Assembly: GCA_943788725.1 (NCBI GenBank)
Contig: CALSRJ010000006.1
Span: 1 to 64,000 of the forward strand
Origin: an uncultured Flavobacteriales bacterium
Lineage (GTDB): Bacteria > Bacteroidota > Bacteroidia > Flavobacteriales_G > Salibacteraceae
Reading direction: 5' to 3'
Length of the DNA: 64,000 nucleotides
The position numbers were made by a program, and so were the translations under genes. Below the pieces are notes generated by a model, which saw only the letters and a program-made list of their open reading frames with translations, was not told the DNA's origin and did not search any database. Of the stretch, positions 10,079-18,352 are shown piece by piece; the first letter of the stretch is position 1; each line of letters begins with the position of its first letter.

Positions 10079-12616
10079 CTAATTAAATCCAAAACTTGGA
10101 GCTGTTACAATAGCTCTTACAGAGTCAATGTTTGGATTGCTTAGCAAGCATGGAGCGGCAGCGTCCGCCACTTGTCCACCAGCGGTTTGCCAATCGTATT
10201 GAGAAGCTATGCGTCCTTCAATGTATTCTCGTTCTGTGTCTGTAATTACATCATCGAAAATGAAAACCTCCATGATGTCTACATTGGATGTTTCGTTATT
10301 CGCAGCAAAGCCATTCAATTGAAAGCCATTTGGCGGCTGCGCGTTGTTACCATTAATCGTATTTGCAGGCCACTCATTCCCATTATCGAAAAATCGGTGA
10401 GATGTATTTGATGCACTCATTGATGAATGAATCCAAGTATCAGAGCTACTTGCTGCCACCATATTAGTGCCGCTATTCGAAATCCAAGTATTAAAGTGAT
10501 GCCGATTTACTTGATTGCTGTAAAAGGCGAAAAGGTAGTTATTCGCAGCTCCAAAAACTCTACCGCAGCTGTTAGTCGTTAATTTGGCAGCAGTTACAAT
10601 TGACATTGGATAAACAATGTCATTGGTGGTGTATCTAAGGAAAGTTCCCGTTACGAAACGCAAAACTGGCTTTCCATTCTCACCACTCAATATGAGCTGG
10701 GGCTGTTGCGCAGTGTTGGTGTTTAATAAATTACGGCCATTACCGCTTTGATCAAATATTGTGTGCACCCAAAGCGTACTTGCCGCCCCTGCCCATGCGT
10801 TAATGGCCGCTGAGTCTAGCTGGCCCAAAAAGTTGAATCCAAAAGATGCCGTATCATTTGCCGTTGCACTTTTTCTTAGTATTACTGCCTTGCCTTCATA
10901 GTCAGAAACGAGCAATCTTAAACCAAGAGCCAATTGCATGCTGTTATCAACGGCATCTGTCGGTGGGGTATAGGTTACATATTGAGAAGAATAATAATAG
11001 GTTGTGGTGTCGTTTAAGAAAGGCGTAGTAAATTCATTACCATAAAAGATAGGCGTACCTCCAGTATCGGTTTCATACCATACTGTTTGTATCAAGCTAT
11101 CTGTGGTCGCATTAAATGTGAATGTGCCTGCGCAATGCTCAATATCGGCTAATCCTACGGGCATGTTTGGTACACCAAAAACATAGATTTCTTGAGATAA
11201 TGTATCTGCCCAATTTCCATTGGAAATAGTAACCGTATAAGTTGTTGTTGTTGCTGGGCTTACTTGTATAAAAGACGTGGTGTCGCCATTGCTCCAAGCA
11301 TAACTTGAACCTGTTATAACCGCTAAACTTGCTGTAGCTGACACAGGGTTAGTAGTAGGGTATGAAGATATGGTTGAGGCTAGTGCTATTCTGCCTGCAG
11401 AACCTGCGCCTCCTACGCCACCGCAACCATTATTTGCGCCTCCATTTCCGCCAAGGCTAGTAATAGTGCCATTACCGCTGAAAAGACTAATTAATTTTAT
11501 GGACCCACCGGCGCCACCACCACCACCACCCATGCCGCATCCACCACCAGTTCCATTGCCACCGTTTTGGCCGTTACAAGTAATGGTGCCAGCATTTTGA
11601 GTAACCGAAGCACTAAAATATATAATACCACCACCATCTCCGCCATCTCCAGGTTTCTGGCCATCTTCATCACCGCCACCTTCGCCCCCAGCGCCACCCA
11701 TGATCAATAATTCTAAGTTTGCTGTCCCTACTGAAAGGCCTCCTGTGCCCCCATAATGACCACCCGAGTTATTTCCGTTAGTTCCGTTTGATGCATAACT
11801 GCCACCACCGCCTCCACCAGAATCTTGACGTCCGGTGCCGCCACCGCCACCATTACCATTGGCACCATTCCAAGTGACGCTGTTACTTCCGTTAGAGCTC
11901 CCTCCAGCGTAGCCAGTACCATATATTCCTTCACCTTGGGCGCCATTCTTGTTGCGCCAAACTGCATTATGACCAACGCCTCGGTAACCTTTTCCGCTTG
12001 AAGTAATTGTTCCAGCGTTGGTTAACGTGCCGTTTGCTCTAAAGCACAAAACGCCTCCTGTGGAGCCATTCCATGTATTACAAGTAAGTATAGCGCCTGC
12101 AGAAATAGAAACATTAGTATAGTTAGGTACCTTAATGGCCTGATGGATTTGCGTGCTCGAAGCATTAAAAGCATTGGTTCTTGAGGTAGCCAGCGTAAAT
12201 GTATCTCCACTGATAGCTGTGATGATGTTAAATTCATATTTCCCTGTCGTATTAACAGATGTGTTGGCATCTACCATTGTTATGATGATGATTTCATCAC
12301 CAATGCTAAATCCGCTAGACGATGAAACCGTCAAGGTGCTTCCGCCTGCTGCATTGGTCCCTGTTACGCCAGTTCTTAATGCATCGGTGTATGCTGTTCC
12401 TGAGCTGACAGTAAGCGCTCCATCTGATCCATCACCATAATCCGCGCCAACTGTACCCGCATTTAGAGTGGCAGTATCACCTAAGCAAATGGAAGTTGTG
12501 CTTGAGGTTAAAAAGGCCGTTGTGTCTTGACCTTGAGAAGTTTGATGCAAGAATCCAAGTGCAAACATCAAGATTGAAGCCTTTAATAATCTTTGTCTCG
12601 CCTTTAATTTGCCCAT
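10079..12616 (-). CDS. Giant modular adhesin, N-terminal part
   Basis: 845 residues. Residues 1-30 are a signal peptide ending TSQGQ, so this is the true N-terminus of the secreted protein. Residues about 35-60 resemble the start of the SICLGDTATL units seen again in the downstream ORF. A large glycine-rich domain with many GGGGG runs covers about 170-430. Ig-like units with AWSNGDTTS follow near 440, and an arabinofuranosidase-B-like module with HTIFDQSGNGRN lies at about 552-812. The last residues are cut by an early stop. There is no T9SS C-terminal signal on this ORF, so on its own it could not be sorted by T9SS. The missing half is in frame-shifted continuation at 9871-10078 and 2956-9870. 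Antisense proline-rich ORFs across the glycine-rich part are artefacts. Confidence 0.85.
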   Translation of the reverse strand: MGKLKARQRLLKASILMFALGFLHQTSQGQDTTAFLTSSTTSICLGDTATLNAGTVGADYGDGSDGALTVSSGTAYTDALRTGVTGTNAAGGSTLTVSSSSGFSIGDEIIIITMVDANTSVNTTGKYEFNIITAISGDTFTLATSRTNAFNASSTQIHQAIKVPNYTNVSISAGAILTCNTWNGSTGGVLCFRANGTLTNAGTITSSGKGYRGVGHNAVWRNKNGAQGEGIYGTGYAGGSSNGSNSVTWNGANGNGGGGGTGRQDSGGGGGGSYASNGTNGNNSGGHYGGTGGLSVGTANLELLIMGGAGGEGGGDEDGQKPGDGGDGGGIIYFSASVTQNAGTITCNGQNGGNGTGGGCGMGGGGGGAGGSIKLISLFSGNGTITSLGGNGGANNGCGGVGGAGSAGRIALASTISSYPTTNPVSATASLAVITGSSYAWSNGDTTSFIQVSPATTTTYTVTISNGNWADTLSQEIYVFGVPNMPVGLADIEHCAGTFTFNATTDSLIQTVWYETDTGGTPIFYGNEFTTPFLNDTTTYYYSSQYVTYTPPTDAVDNSMQLALGLRLLVSDYEGKAVILRKSATANDTASFGFNFLGQLDSAAINAWAGAASTLWVHTIFDQSGNGRNLLNTNTAQQPQLILSGENGKPVLRFVTGTFLRYTTNDIVYPMSIVTAAKLTTNSCGRVFGAANNYLFAFYSNQVNRHHFNTWISNSGTNMVAASSSDTWIHSSMSASNTSHRFFDNGNEWPANTINGNNAQPPNGFQLNGFAANNETSNVDIMEVFIFDDVITDTEREYIEGRIASQYDWQTAGGQVADAAAPCLLSNPNIDSVRAIVTAPSFGFN

Positions 12617-12717
12617 AACAATATTTTGAACCTACAAATAACGATATTTTCTACATCAATATGCTTTTTTAGTGCGTTATTCTTATTATCATTCGTAACG
12701 TTTAAAGGATTTTTCGT

Positions 12718-12958
12718 TCAAAAATCTAAAGAAACCCCTTTATGAGAAATTCTGCTTATTGATAATACTCTTAAATTCTGAATAGATTTAAGTTTATTGA
12801 AAAGTAAATCGGGTAGTAAAAAAGGCACAAGAAAATTGACTCCAAATTGTGATTCGAACCCCTCTTTTGTTTTTGATGCAGGCGGCATTATTAATCAGTA
12901 TGTCAAGTTTGGTAAAGGCCTCTCCCTTGTTTCCATAATCTGCGTGAGCAGTCAGGTT
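12718..12958 (-). pseudogene. Short-chain dehydrogenase remnant, frameshifted
   Basis: On the minus strand one frame reads AFTKLDILINNAACIKNK, containing the SDR motif LDILINNA. Near 12865 the match moves to a second frame that reads EGFESQFGVNFLVPFLLPDL, the QFGVNxLxxFLL segment that follows in retinol-dehydrogenase-type SDRs, then FNKLKS and RVLSIS (the usual VSS is degraded), ending at a stop at 12718. The N-terminal Rossmann TGxxxGIG segment and the catalytic YxxxK are absent. This is a non-functional fragment. All statements are from direct translation. Family assignment rests on the two recognisable SDR motifs in the right order. Confidence 0.75.
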
Positions 12959-12962
12959 CACA

Positions 12963-13031
12963 CTGATCACGAAAATGTTCTTTACAGCTTCTCTCTGTGG
13001 GAAATTGTTTGGTGAATTCTAAGATGTTCAT
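12963..13031 (-). mobile_element. N-terminal fragment of an IS1595-like transposase
   Basis: From an ATG at 13031 the minus strand reads MNILEFTKQFPTERSCKEHF then RDQ. This is the characteristic opening of IS1595-family transposases in Bacteroidota, where an E/F-P-[DTN]-E-x-[SA]-C-x-x-H-F pattern precedes the zinc-finger Cys pairs. After about 23 residues the match ends. No zinc finger or DDE/ISXO2-like catalytic core follows, and the downstream bases belong to the SDR remnant. No inverted repeats could be identified. It is interpreted as an IS relic that interrupted the SDR gene. Confidence 0.5.
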
Positions 13032-13046
13032 CGGGCTTTCGGTTAT

Positions 13047-13275
13047 TTAAAAGAACGAATCAACCATCTCAGAATCTAATCTATTTACATTGTGGTATAT
13101 TGCAGGGGAATCAGTAAATATTTCCATCGAAATCGGATACAGCTTTGTTACGGGCCCCAAGTCTACTGGACAGTTCGGGGAATTTATGAATGTAAAGTTC
13201 CTGTCCAAACACAGGAGTTAGGACCAATAATAGGAGGGCTACTGCCAAGGTTAACCTTATAGAATTAGGTCTCAT
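13047..13275 (-). pseudogene. Short signal-peptide ORF, probably a broken secreted-protein gene
   Basis: An ATG at 13275 opens a 54-codon ORF (stop at 13111). It begins with a strong signal peptide, MRPNSIRLTLAVALLLLVL, followed by TPVFGQ and then a short polar stretch ending SDFDGNIY. A one-base shift just before that stop continues smoothly as FTDSPAIYHNVNRLDSEMVD to a TAA at 13047, suggesting a frameshift in a longer gene. No family is recognised. Because it lies among other remnants, a relic is more likely than a functional small secreted peptide. Confidence 0.5.
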
Positions 13276-13374
13276 TTCCTAAGAGTGCATTTTCCATAGA
13301 CAACAGTAAAGCGCATTACATTAGTTTGATTTGAGTACTGTATTGCAGGTCTCCAAACGTTAGCAAATAGGGCG

Positions 13375-14209
13375 TTAAAACCCTGTATAGTTATTCGCCA
13401 TATAGTTTTGAATCCATGGATAGATTCTGTTGTCATTTACACAACGTATTGCGACTCCAGAGTGACAAGTATTTTGAACATACCAATTGCTTACTGAGGA
13501 ATGAGGCATAAGATAGGGGTAAGGAACTGAATAACATCCATTTCCCCAATTTTGAGAAGTACCATTGTTCGTCAAGAACCAACACTGTGCAAATAGGCAT
13601 TTTGCTTATCACAAGGAATAAGTACAGGCCCATAGATATCATATTCGCATTCATATCCACGCAATTTGGCGGTGAGACGGGCTGACATGAAGTGATTAAT
13701 TCCATAACCATCATAGCTCGTTCCAGCGCAATTGAAATCCGGAACGATCACTTGTTGCCCTGAACTATTAATTAACAGTGTTGAGCTCGGTTAATTCCAG
13801 ACACTTTTCGTACATTGTTCGCAAGTCATGCATAGGGTCGTAGATTAATGATTTAGTACCCTTAAGATACTGACCATCAATACTATGCATGACTTTTTAT
13901 TTCAATTGTTTTTAACATTTTCAACCGCACAACGCGTTTAATAATACCCTTGCAATTATCGATTATTGTCGTAAGATATGATTCCACTTCTTGACCAGTA
14001 AAACTCTCATTTGCAGTTACAGACACATTAAATGAGCTATCTTTTAGAAGTTCTACATCGTCATTATTAGCGACTAAATAATTGGTGGCAGCTTCCATTA
14101 GCCAAGTGGCCTCATTTCCTGAATACGAAGGAGCTGACCTGATGTTTTCAGTATCTAGGATGCTTTTTGAATTGCTTTCAACAGAGCATAAAAAACTCTT
14201 AGCCCTACC
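13375..14209 (-). pseudogene. Multiply frameshifted unknown gene
   Basis: Four minus-strand segments in alternating frames read as one protein when joined: (1) from 14209, including SYSGNEATWLMEAATNYLVA and ending EIKSHA near 13890; (2) SIDGQYLKGTKSLIYDP through ELTELNT near 13765; (3) LLINSSGQQVIVPDFNCAG through DKQNAYL near 13590; (4) QCWFLTNNGTSQNWGNG to the stop at 13375. At least three frameshifts are required, for a product of roughly 270 residues lacking a clear start. The tail segment HSGVAIRCVND vaguely resembles the end of Fibrobacter-type paralogous (FISUMP) domains, but that is not enough to name it. Confidence 0.5.
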
Positions 14210-14218
14210 TCACTCCTT

Positions 14219-15094
14219 TCACTCCTCCTTGCTGTGGCTTTCAAAAAACTCCCACATCAAGGCATTGGCATCCAGTGCCTGAGAAGGATCATCGGCTTTT
14301 TTTCTAGGCTTCGTTCCCATCGGCCAACTGTGTCCTCCGTCGTGCGACAGGTATAACATGATATCCGTCGCTGCATCACAGCCCAGCCACTCGATCATAT
14401 CGTAGTCATCCGTTTGTTCGGATGAAAGCTCAATACAGCTATTGAATCCCACCCAAGCATTCAGCATCGAATCGAGGGGCGGATTGTAATGATCACTGAT
14501 GCCATCCCCTACGCCTCCATTCCAAGGTACATTGCTGTCTTCATACGAATGAAAGTGAATGATGCTCACGGGTTCGGCAGGAACACAATCAAAGACCATC
14601 GTGCCAGCAACTGGAGCTATGGCCGCAATGCGGTCGCCCAATTCACACGCGAGGCGATAGGACATCATGGCACCATTGGACATACCCGTGACGTAGATGC
14701 GTCTTGGGTCAATTGCATAGTTTGCCTCAAGCTCTTCGATCAATGCGTTGATGAAGCCAACATCGTCTACCTTCTTCTCTTCTGCCTTCCCGCAGCAGTT
14801 TCCAGCATTCCAAGTATTGTTGAGTCCATTTGGCGAGCATAAAATGAAGCCTTTTTCATTACTCAGGCTTGGCAGTCCGCTCTGCTCTTCAATGTTCTTG
14901 GCGCTTCCTGTTCCTCCATGCAAGGCAATGACCAAGGCAACGGATTCATCTCCATTATAGCTCGATGGAACGTGCAAGAGATAGGTTCGACGCTCACCAT
15001 CGTAGCTTATGCGCTCAAAGTCAGATTCAAACTTACTTCGCTTACAAGCGGTGAAGCATAATAGGAACAGGATGGGAAGGACAAGTTTGTGCAT
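14219..15094 (-). CDS. Poly(3-hydroxybutyrate)-depolymerase/feruloyl-esterase-like lipoprotein
   Basis: 291 residues from the ATG at 15094. A longer frame extends to 15190, but the 15094 start places a lipoprotein signal (MHKLVLPILFLLCFTAC) at the N-terminus. The alpha/beta-hydrolase core shows HVPSSYNGDESVALVIALHG (oxyanion-side HGG), the nucleophile elbow GMSNG with Ser near residue 139, and the late HDGGHSWP motif supplying the catalytic His. This combination is typical of LpqC/PHB depolymerase family esterases, which hydrolyse ester bonds in polymers or plant phenolic esters; the actual substrate is not evident. It probably sits on the envelope or cell surface. It is divergently placed to recG, with the pseudogene zone beyond its 3' end. 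Confidence 0.85.
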   Translation of the reverse strand: MHKLVLPILFLLCFTACKRSKFESDFERISYDGERRTYLLHVPSSYNGDESVALVIALHGGTGSAKNIEEQSGLPSLSNEKGFILCSPNGLNNTWNAGNCCGKAEEKKVDDVGFINALIEELEANYAIDPRRIYVTGMSNGAMMSYRLACELGDRIAAIAPVAGTMVFDCVPAEPVSIIHFHSYEDSNVPWNGGVGDGISDHYNPPLDSMLNAWVGFNSCIELSSEQTDDYDMIEWLGCDAATDIMLYLSHDGGHSWPMGTKPRKKADDPSQALDANALMWEFFESHSKEE

Positions 15095-15241
15095 GGTTAA
15101 AGGTAATAAGGCGTTCGGTTTTGGTGCCCTACGATTTGAGGAGCACTTGAATCGAAGTAAGGAGCTCATCTTTCTCCTTGCAATTTCCACCTTATCAAGA
15201 ATGAAGCTTCTTCTATTTTCGCTGTACTAGCTTAGCATGGC

Positions 15242-17344
15242 TTGAACACTAGAGACACTCCCATAGAATTCCTCAAAGGCGTCGGTCCTCAGCGGGCTGA
15301 ATTGCTGCGCTCAGAGCTGGGAGTCCGCACCGTAGGTGACCTTGTCCGGCACTACCCCTTTCGCCACATCGATCGGAGTAAGTTTTATCCCATCTCAGAG
15401 GTAGATCCCAATGCAGCCTTGGTACAGATCAAAGGCAAGTTCATGCGTTTAGACAGCATCGGCGCGAAACGCGCCACGCGCATGGTAGGGGCATTTCAAG
15501 ACGGACAAGGAAACATCATGGAAGTGGTCTGGTTCCGCAGCATCACGTGGATCAAGCAGACGATCAAGCCCGATGTGGAGTATGTGCTGTTTGGGAAGCC
15601 CAGCATTTTTAACGGGAAGCTGCAAATGACCCACCCAGAGATCGAACCCGCATCGGAATTTGACAAACCATTGAAAGGTGGGCTCGAAGGAGTTTATCCC
15701 ACCACCGAAAAACTCAAAGCGCGCAAACTAGACAGTCGCGCCATTCGAAAGCTGATGCAAGCCGCCTTACCCATGGCGATGTCTGGCGTACAAGAAACGC
15801 TACCTGCGTACATGCTCAAGCGTCAAAGCCTACTCTCCAACACAGAAGCCTTGCAAGGCATCCACTTTCCAGAAAACACAGAACAATTAAAACGCGCCGA
15901 GCGCACGCTGAAATTTGAGGAGCTCTTCTATGTGCAGATGCGCCTGCTTCGGGTCCGTTCCTTGCGTGAGCAAAACATCAAGGGGTTGGTCTTTGAGGCC
16001 GTGGGCGAACACTTCAATACCTTCTACAAGGAACATCTTCCCTTTCCGCTGACTGGCGCTCAAAAAAGGGTCATCAAAGAAATTCGAAAAGACATCGGAA
16101 GCGGGCAGCAGATGAATCGTCTCCTGCAGGGAGATGTGGGCAGCGGAAAAACGATTGTGGCATTGTTATGTGCCTTGATAGCCATTGACAATGGGTACCA
16201 GGCGACCATCATGGCGCCTACTGAGATCCTGGCGCAGCAGCATTACGAATCGCTCTTCGAGCTGTTGATCAACATGAACCTCAACGTAGCCCTGCTCACT
16301 GGAAGTTCCAAAGCGGCCTACCGAAAGAAATTGCACGCCAGTCTGGAAAGCGGCGAGATCAACCTACTCATCGGCACCCACGCCTTGCTGGAAGATAAAG
16401 TCAAGTTTCATAACCTGGGATTGGTCGTCATTGATGAACAACATCGATTTGGAGTGGCGCAGCGTTCCAAGCTTTGGAAAAAAAATACCCGCCCGCCCCA
16501 TATCCTGGTCATGACCGCGACTCCTATCCCACGCACATTGGCAATGACGGTCTACGGCGACCTCGATGTAAGCGTAATCGATGAAATGCCGCCTGGGAGA
16601 AAGCCCATTAAAACGGTTCATCGTTTTGACAGTGCGCGCCTTCAGGTCTTTGGCTTCATGAAGGAAGAGATCAAGAAAGGTCGTCAGATCTATGTGGTCT
16701 ACCCGCTCATCGAAGAGTCCGAAAAAATGGATTACAAGGACTTGATGGATGGCTATGAAAGCATTTGCCGGGCCTTTCCCCAGCCCGAATACCAAGTGGC
16801 CATTGTCCATGGAAAGATGAAGTCGGAAGACAAGGATTTTGAAATGAAGCGTTTCGCCGACGGACAATGCCAGCTCATGGTAGCAACAACCGTGATCGAG
16901 GTCGGGGTGAACGTGCCAAACGCATCGGTCATGGTCATCGAAAGCGCAGAGCGTTTTGGGCTTTCCCAGTTACACCAATTGCGCGGCCGTGTGGGACGCG
17001 GTGCCGAACAGAGTTTCTGCATTTTGATGACAGGAAACAAGTTGAGCAACGAGGCTCGAACGCGCATGAATACAATGGTGGAAACAAACGATGGATTTCG
17101 CATCTCTGAGGTTGACCTCAAGCTACGTGGCCCGGGTGATATCATGGGCACCCAGCAAAGCGGAGCGCTCGATTTTCACATTGCAGATCTCATCAAGGAC
17201 AGCGAGCTTTTAGAAGCAGCCCGGCAAGAGGCGGAGTACATCTATGACAACGACCCCAAGCTCGAGCACCCTACCTTGGCCATCGTCTTACAACGTCTAA
17301 CATTGATCATGAAGCGCATGCCAAATTGGGCGCGAATTTCCTAG
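15242..17344 (+). CDS. recG: ATP-dependent DNA helicase RecG
   Basis: 700 residues, the family norm. RecG remodels stalled replication forks and branch-migrates Holliday junctions. It shows the N-terminal wedge/OB region (about 1-230), Walker A GDVGSGKT near residue 297, the DEQH box IDEQHRFGVAQR near 397, the motif GHALL-like GTHALLEDKV, TATPIPRTLA (motif III), and QLRGRVGRG (motif VI) near 580. The start is TTG at 15242: the nearby ATG at 15237 reads only two codons in another frame, and the next in-frame Met is about 68 residues in, which would remove part of the wedge domain. Confidence 0.95.
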   Translation: MNTRDTPIEFLKGVGPQRAELLRSELGVRTVGDLVRHYPFRHIDRSKFYPISEVDPNAALVQIKGKFMRLDSIGAKRATRMVGAFQDGQGNIMEVVWFRSITWIKQTIKPDVEYVLFGKPSIFNGKLQMTHPEIEPASEFDKPLKGGLEGVYPTTEKLKARKLDSRAIRKLMQAALPMAMSGVQETLPAYMLKRQSLLSNTEALQGIHFPENTEQLKRAERTLKFEELFYVQMRLLRVRSLREQNIKGLVFEAVGEHFNTFYKEHLPFPLTGAQKRVIKEIRKDIGSGQQMNRLLQGDVGSGKTIVALLCALIAIDNGYQATIMAPTEILAQQHYESLFELLINMNLNVALLTGSSKAAYRKKLHASLESGEINLLIGTHALLEDKVKFHNLGLVVIDEQHRFGVAQRSKLWKKNTRPPHILVMTATPIPRTLAMTVYGDLDVSVIDEMPPGRKPIKTVHRFDSARLQVFGFMKEEIKKGRQIYVVYPLIEESEKMDYKDLMDGYESICRAFPQPEYQVAIVHGKMKSEDKDFEMKRFADGQCQLMVATTVIEVGVNVPNASVMVIESAERFGLSQLHQLRGRVGRGAEQSFCILMTGNKLSNEARTRMNTMVETNDGFRISEVDLKLRGPGDIMGTQQSGALDFHIADLIKDSELLEAARQEAEYIYDNDPKLEHPTLAIVLQRLTLIMKRMPNWARIS

Positions 17345-17350
17345 GATGCG

Positions 17351-17358
17351 TACCTTTC
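17351..17358 (+). promoter_or_regulatory. -7-like box upstream of the TspO/MBR-like gene
   Basis: TACCTTTC resembles the Bacteroidota -7 consensus TAnnTTTG in 7 of 8 positions. It ends 4 bases before the ATG at 17363. Confidence 0.4.
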
Positions 17359-17362
17359 TCGT

Positions 17363-18154
17363 ATGAAGAAATTTTACGCACTTCTCAACACGGTCATGAT
17401 CCTACTGGTAGTGATTGTAAACTACGTCGTTGGGGTAAAAGGCCTGAATGGAAATACCGTCGGATCACTTAGCGACAAGTACGACACCCTCTTCACTCCC
17501 GCAGGTTATGCCTTCTCGATTTGGGGCCTGATCTTTCTATTCCTCTTGGGGCATGCATACTATCAGGTTAAAGTGGTCTTCTTCCAGAAGCAACACGATG
17601 AATTTGTACTCACACTGGGGCCTTGGCTAGCCTTGGCGAATGCAGCAAACATAGCTTGGCTCTTCGCTTGGTTAATGGAATATACGGGCTTGAGCTTACT
17701 CTTCATGCTCTTCCTATTGCTCTCACTTATTGTGGCAGTTGTTCGACTGAATCTGCAGCGATGGGACGCACCCTTTACGCTCATCAAAAATGTTTGGTGG
17801 CCCATCACGATCTATTTTGGCTGGATTACCGTAGCTACGATTGCGAATGTTTCCGCCTATCTCGTGAAAATTGGATGGAACGAAGACGTAGATGAAGTAC
17901 ACTGGACCGTCATCATGTTGATCGTGGCTACTGGGATCAATTTGGCCATCTTATACCTGCGGAGTATGCGAGAATATGCTGCCGTAGGCCTCTGGGCGAT
18001 CTTGGCGATTGGTTTTCGACATTGGGGTGAAGTTCCTCTGATCCAATGGACGGCTGTGGTCGCGGTCATTGTTCTCGGCGCAGCCATTGGCGCGCACTTG
18101 ATCATCCACTGGCATACACACCCCATTTACAGGTGGCTAAACCGATCCAAATAG
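17363..18154 (+). CDS. TspO/MBR-related membrane protein
   Basis: 263 residues, strongly hydrophobic, with seven or so membrane segments by eye. The N-terminal FTPAGYAFSIWGLIF segment and other Trp-rich helices match TspO/MBR-related proteins, which bind tetrapyrroles or related ligands in some bacteria. The family is looser at this length (about 260 versus 160 for classical TspO), so the exact function is open. A TACCTTTC box at 17351-17358 lies 4 bases before the ATG, suggesting a leaderless or near-leaderless mRNA. It is co-oriented with recG but has its own promoter-like box. Confidence 0.7.
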   Translation: MKKFYALLNTVMILLVVIVNYVVGVKGLNGNTVGSLSDKYDTLFTPAGYAFSIWGLIFLFLLGHAYYQVKVVFFQKQHDEFVLTLGPWLALANAANIAWLFAWLMEYTGLSLLFMLFLLLSLIVAVVRLNLQRWDAPFTLIKNVWWPITIYFGWITVATIANVSAYLVKIGWNEDVDEVHWTVIMLIVATGINLAILYLRSMREYAAVGLWAILAIGFRHWGEVPLIQWTAVVAVIVLGAAIGAHLIIHWHTHPIYRWLNRSK

Positions 18155-18243
18155 TCCTTCTCTTATTCATCTCTCCTTCCCTTTTTCGGCTCAACCATTC
18201 ATAACACTCTGATAACCAATTATCACAAAGCTCAGTACTTTGC

Positions 18244-18285
18244 ATTGCATGGTAATGTCTTTTACCTATATATTTGTAATGCAAT
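18244..18285 (+). promoter_or_regulatory. Dyad ATTGCAT ... ATGCAAT upstream of copy 1
   Basis: ATTGCAT (18244-18250) and its reverse complement ATGCAAT (18279-18285) flank an A/T-rich spacer containing CCTATATAT. The same arrangement is retained in copy 2. A GTACTTTG motif lies just upstream. It could be an operator pair or a hairpin; no binding protein can be assigned from sequence. Confidence 0.45.
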
Positions 18286-18302
18286 AAAAACGAAACGCTC
18301 GT

Positions 18303-18330
18303 GTAACTTTTTAGAAACATGGGCGTCATA
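18303..18330 (+). promoter_or_regulatory. ECF-sigma-type promoter, copy 1
   Basis: GTAAC at 18303-18307 and CGTCATA from 18324 are separated by exactly 16 bases, a layout typical of ECF (extracytoplasmic function) sigma promoters. The same pair and spacing occur in copy 2. The ATG is 23 bases after the -10-like element. Confidence 0.55.
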
Positions 18331-18352
18331 AGACAAAGAAAACCTAGAAAAC

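Noticed and set aside
12797-13015. 72-residue plus-strand frame
   Set aside because: Its antisense strand carries the SDR and transposase remnants. The plus frame itself shows no recognisable motif.
13433-13714. 93-residue minus-strand frame
   Set aside because: It overlaps the joined frames of the pseudogene at 13375-14209, which read far more protein-like.
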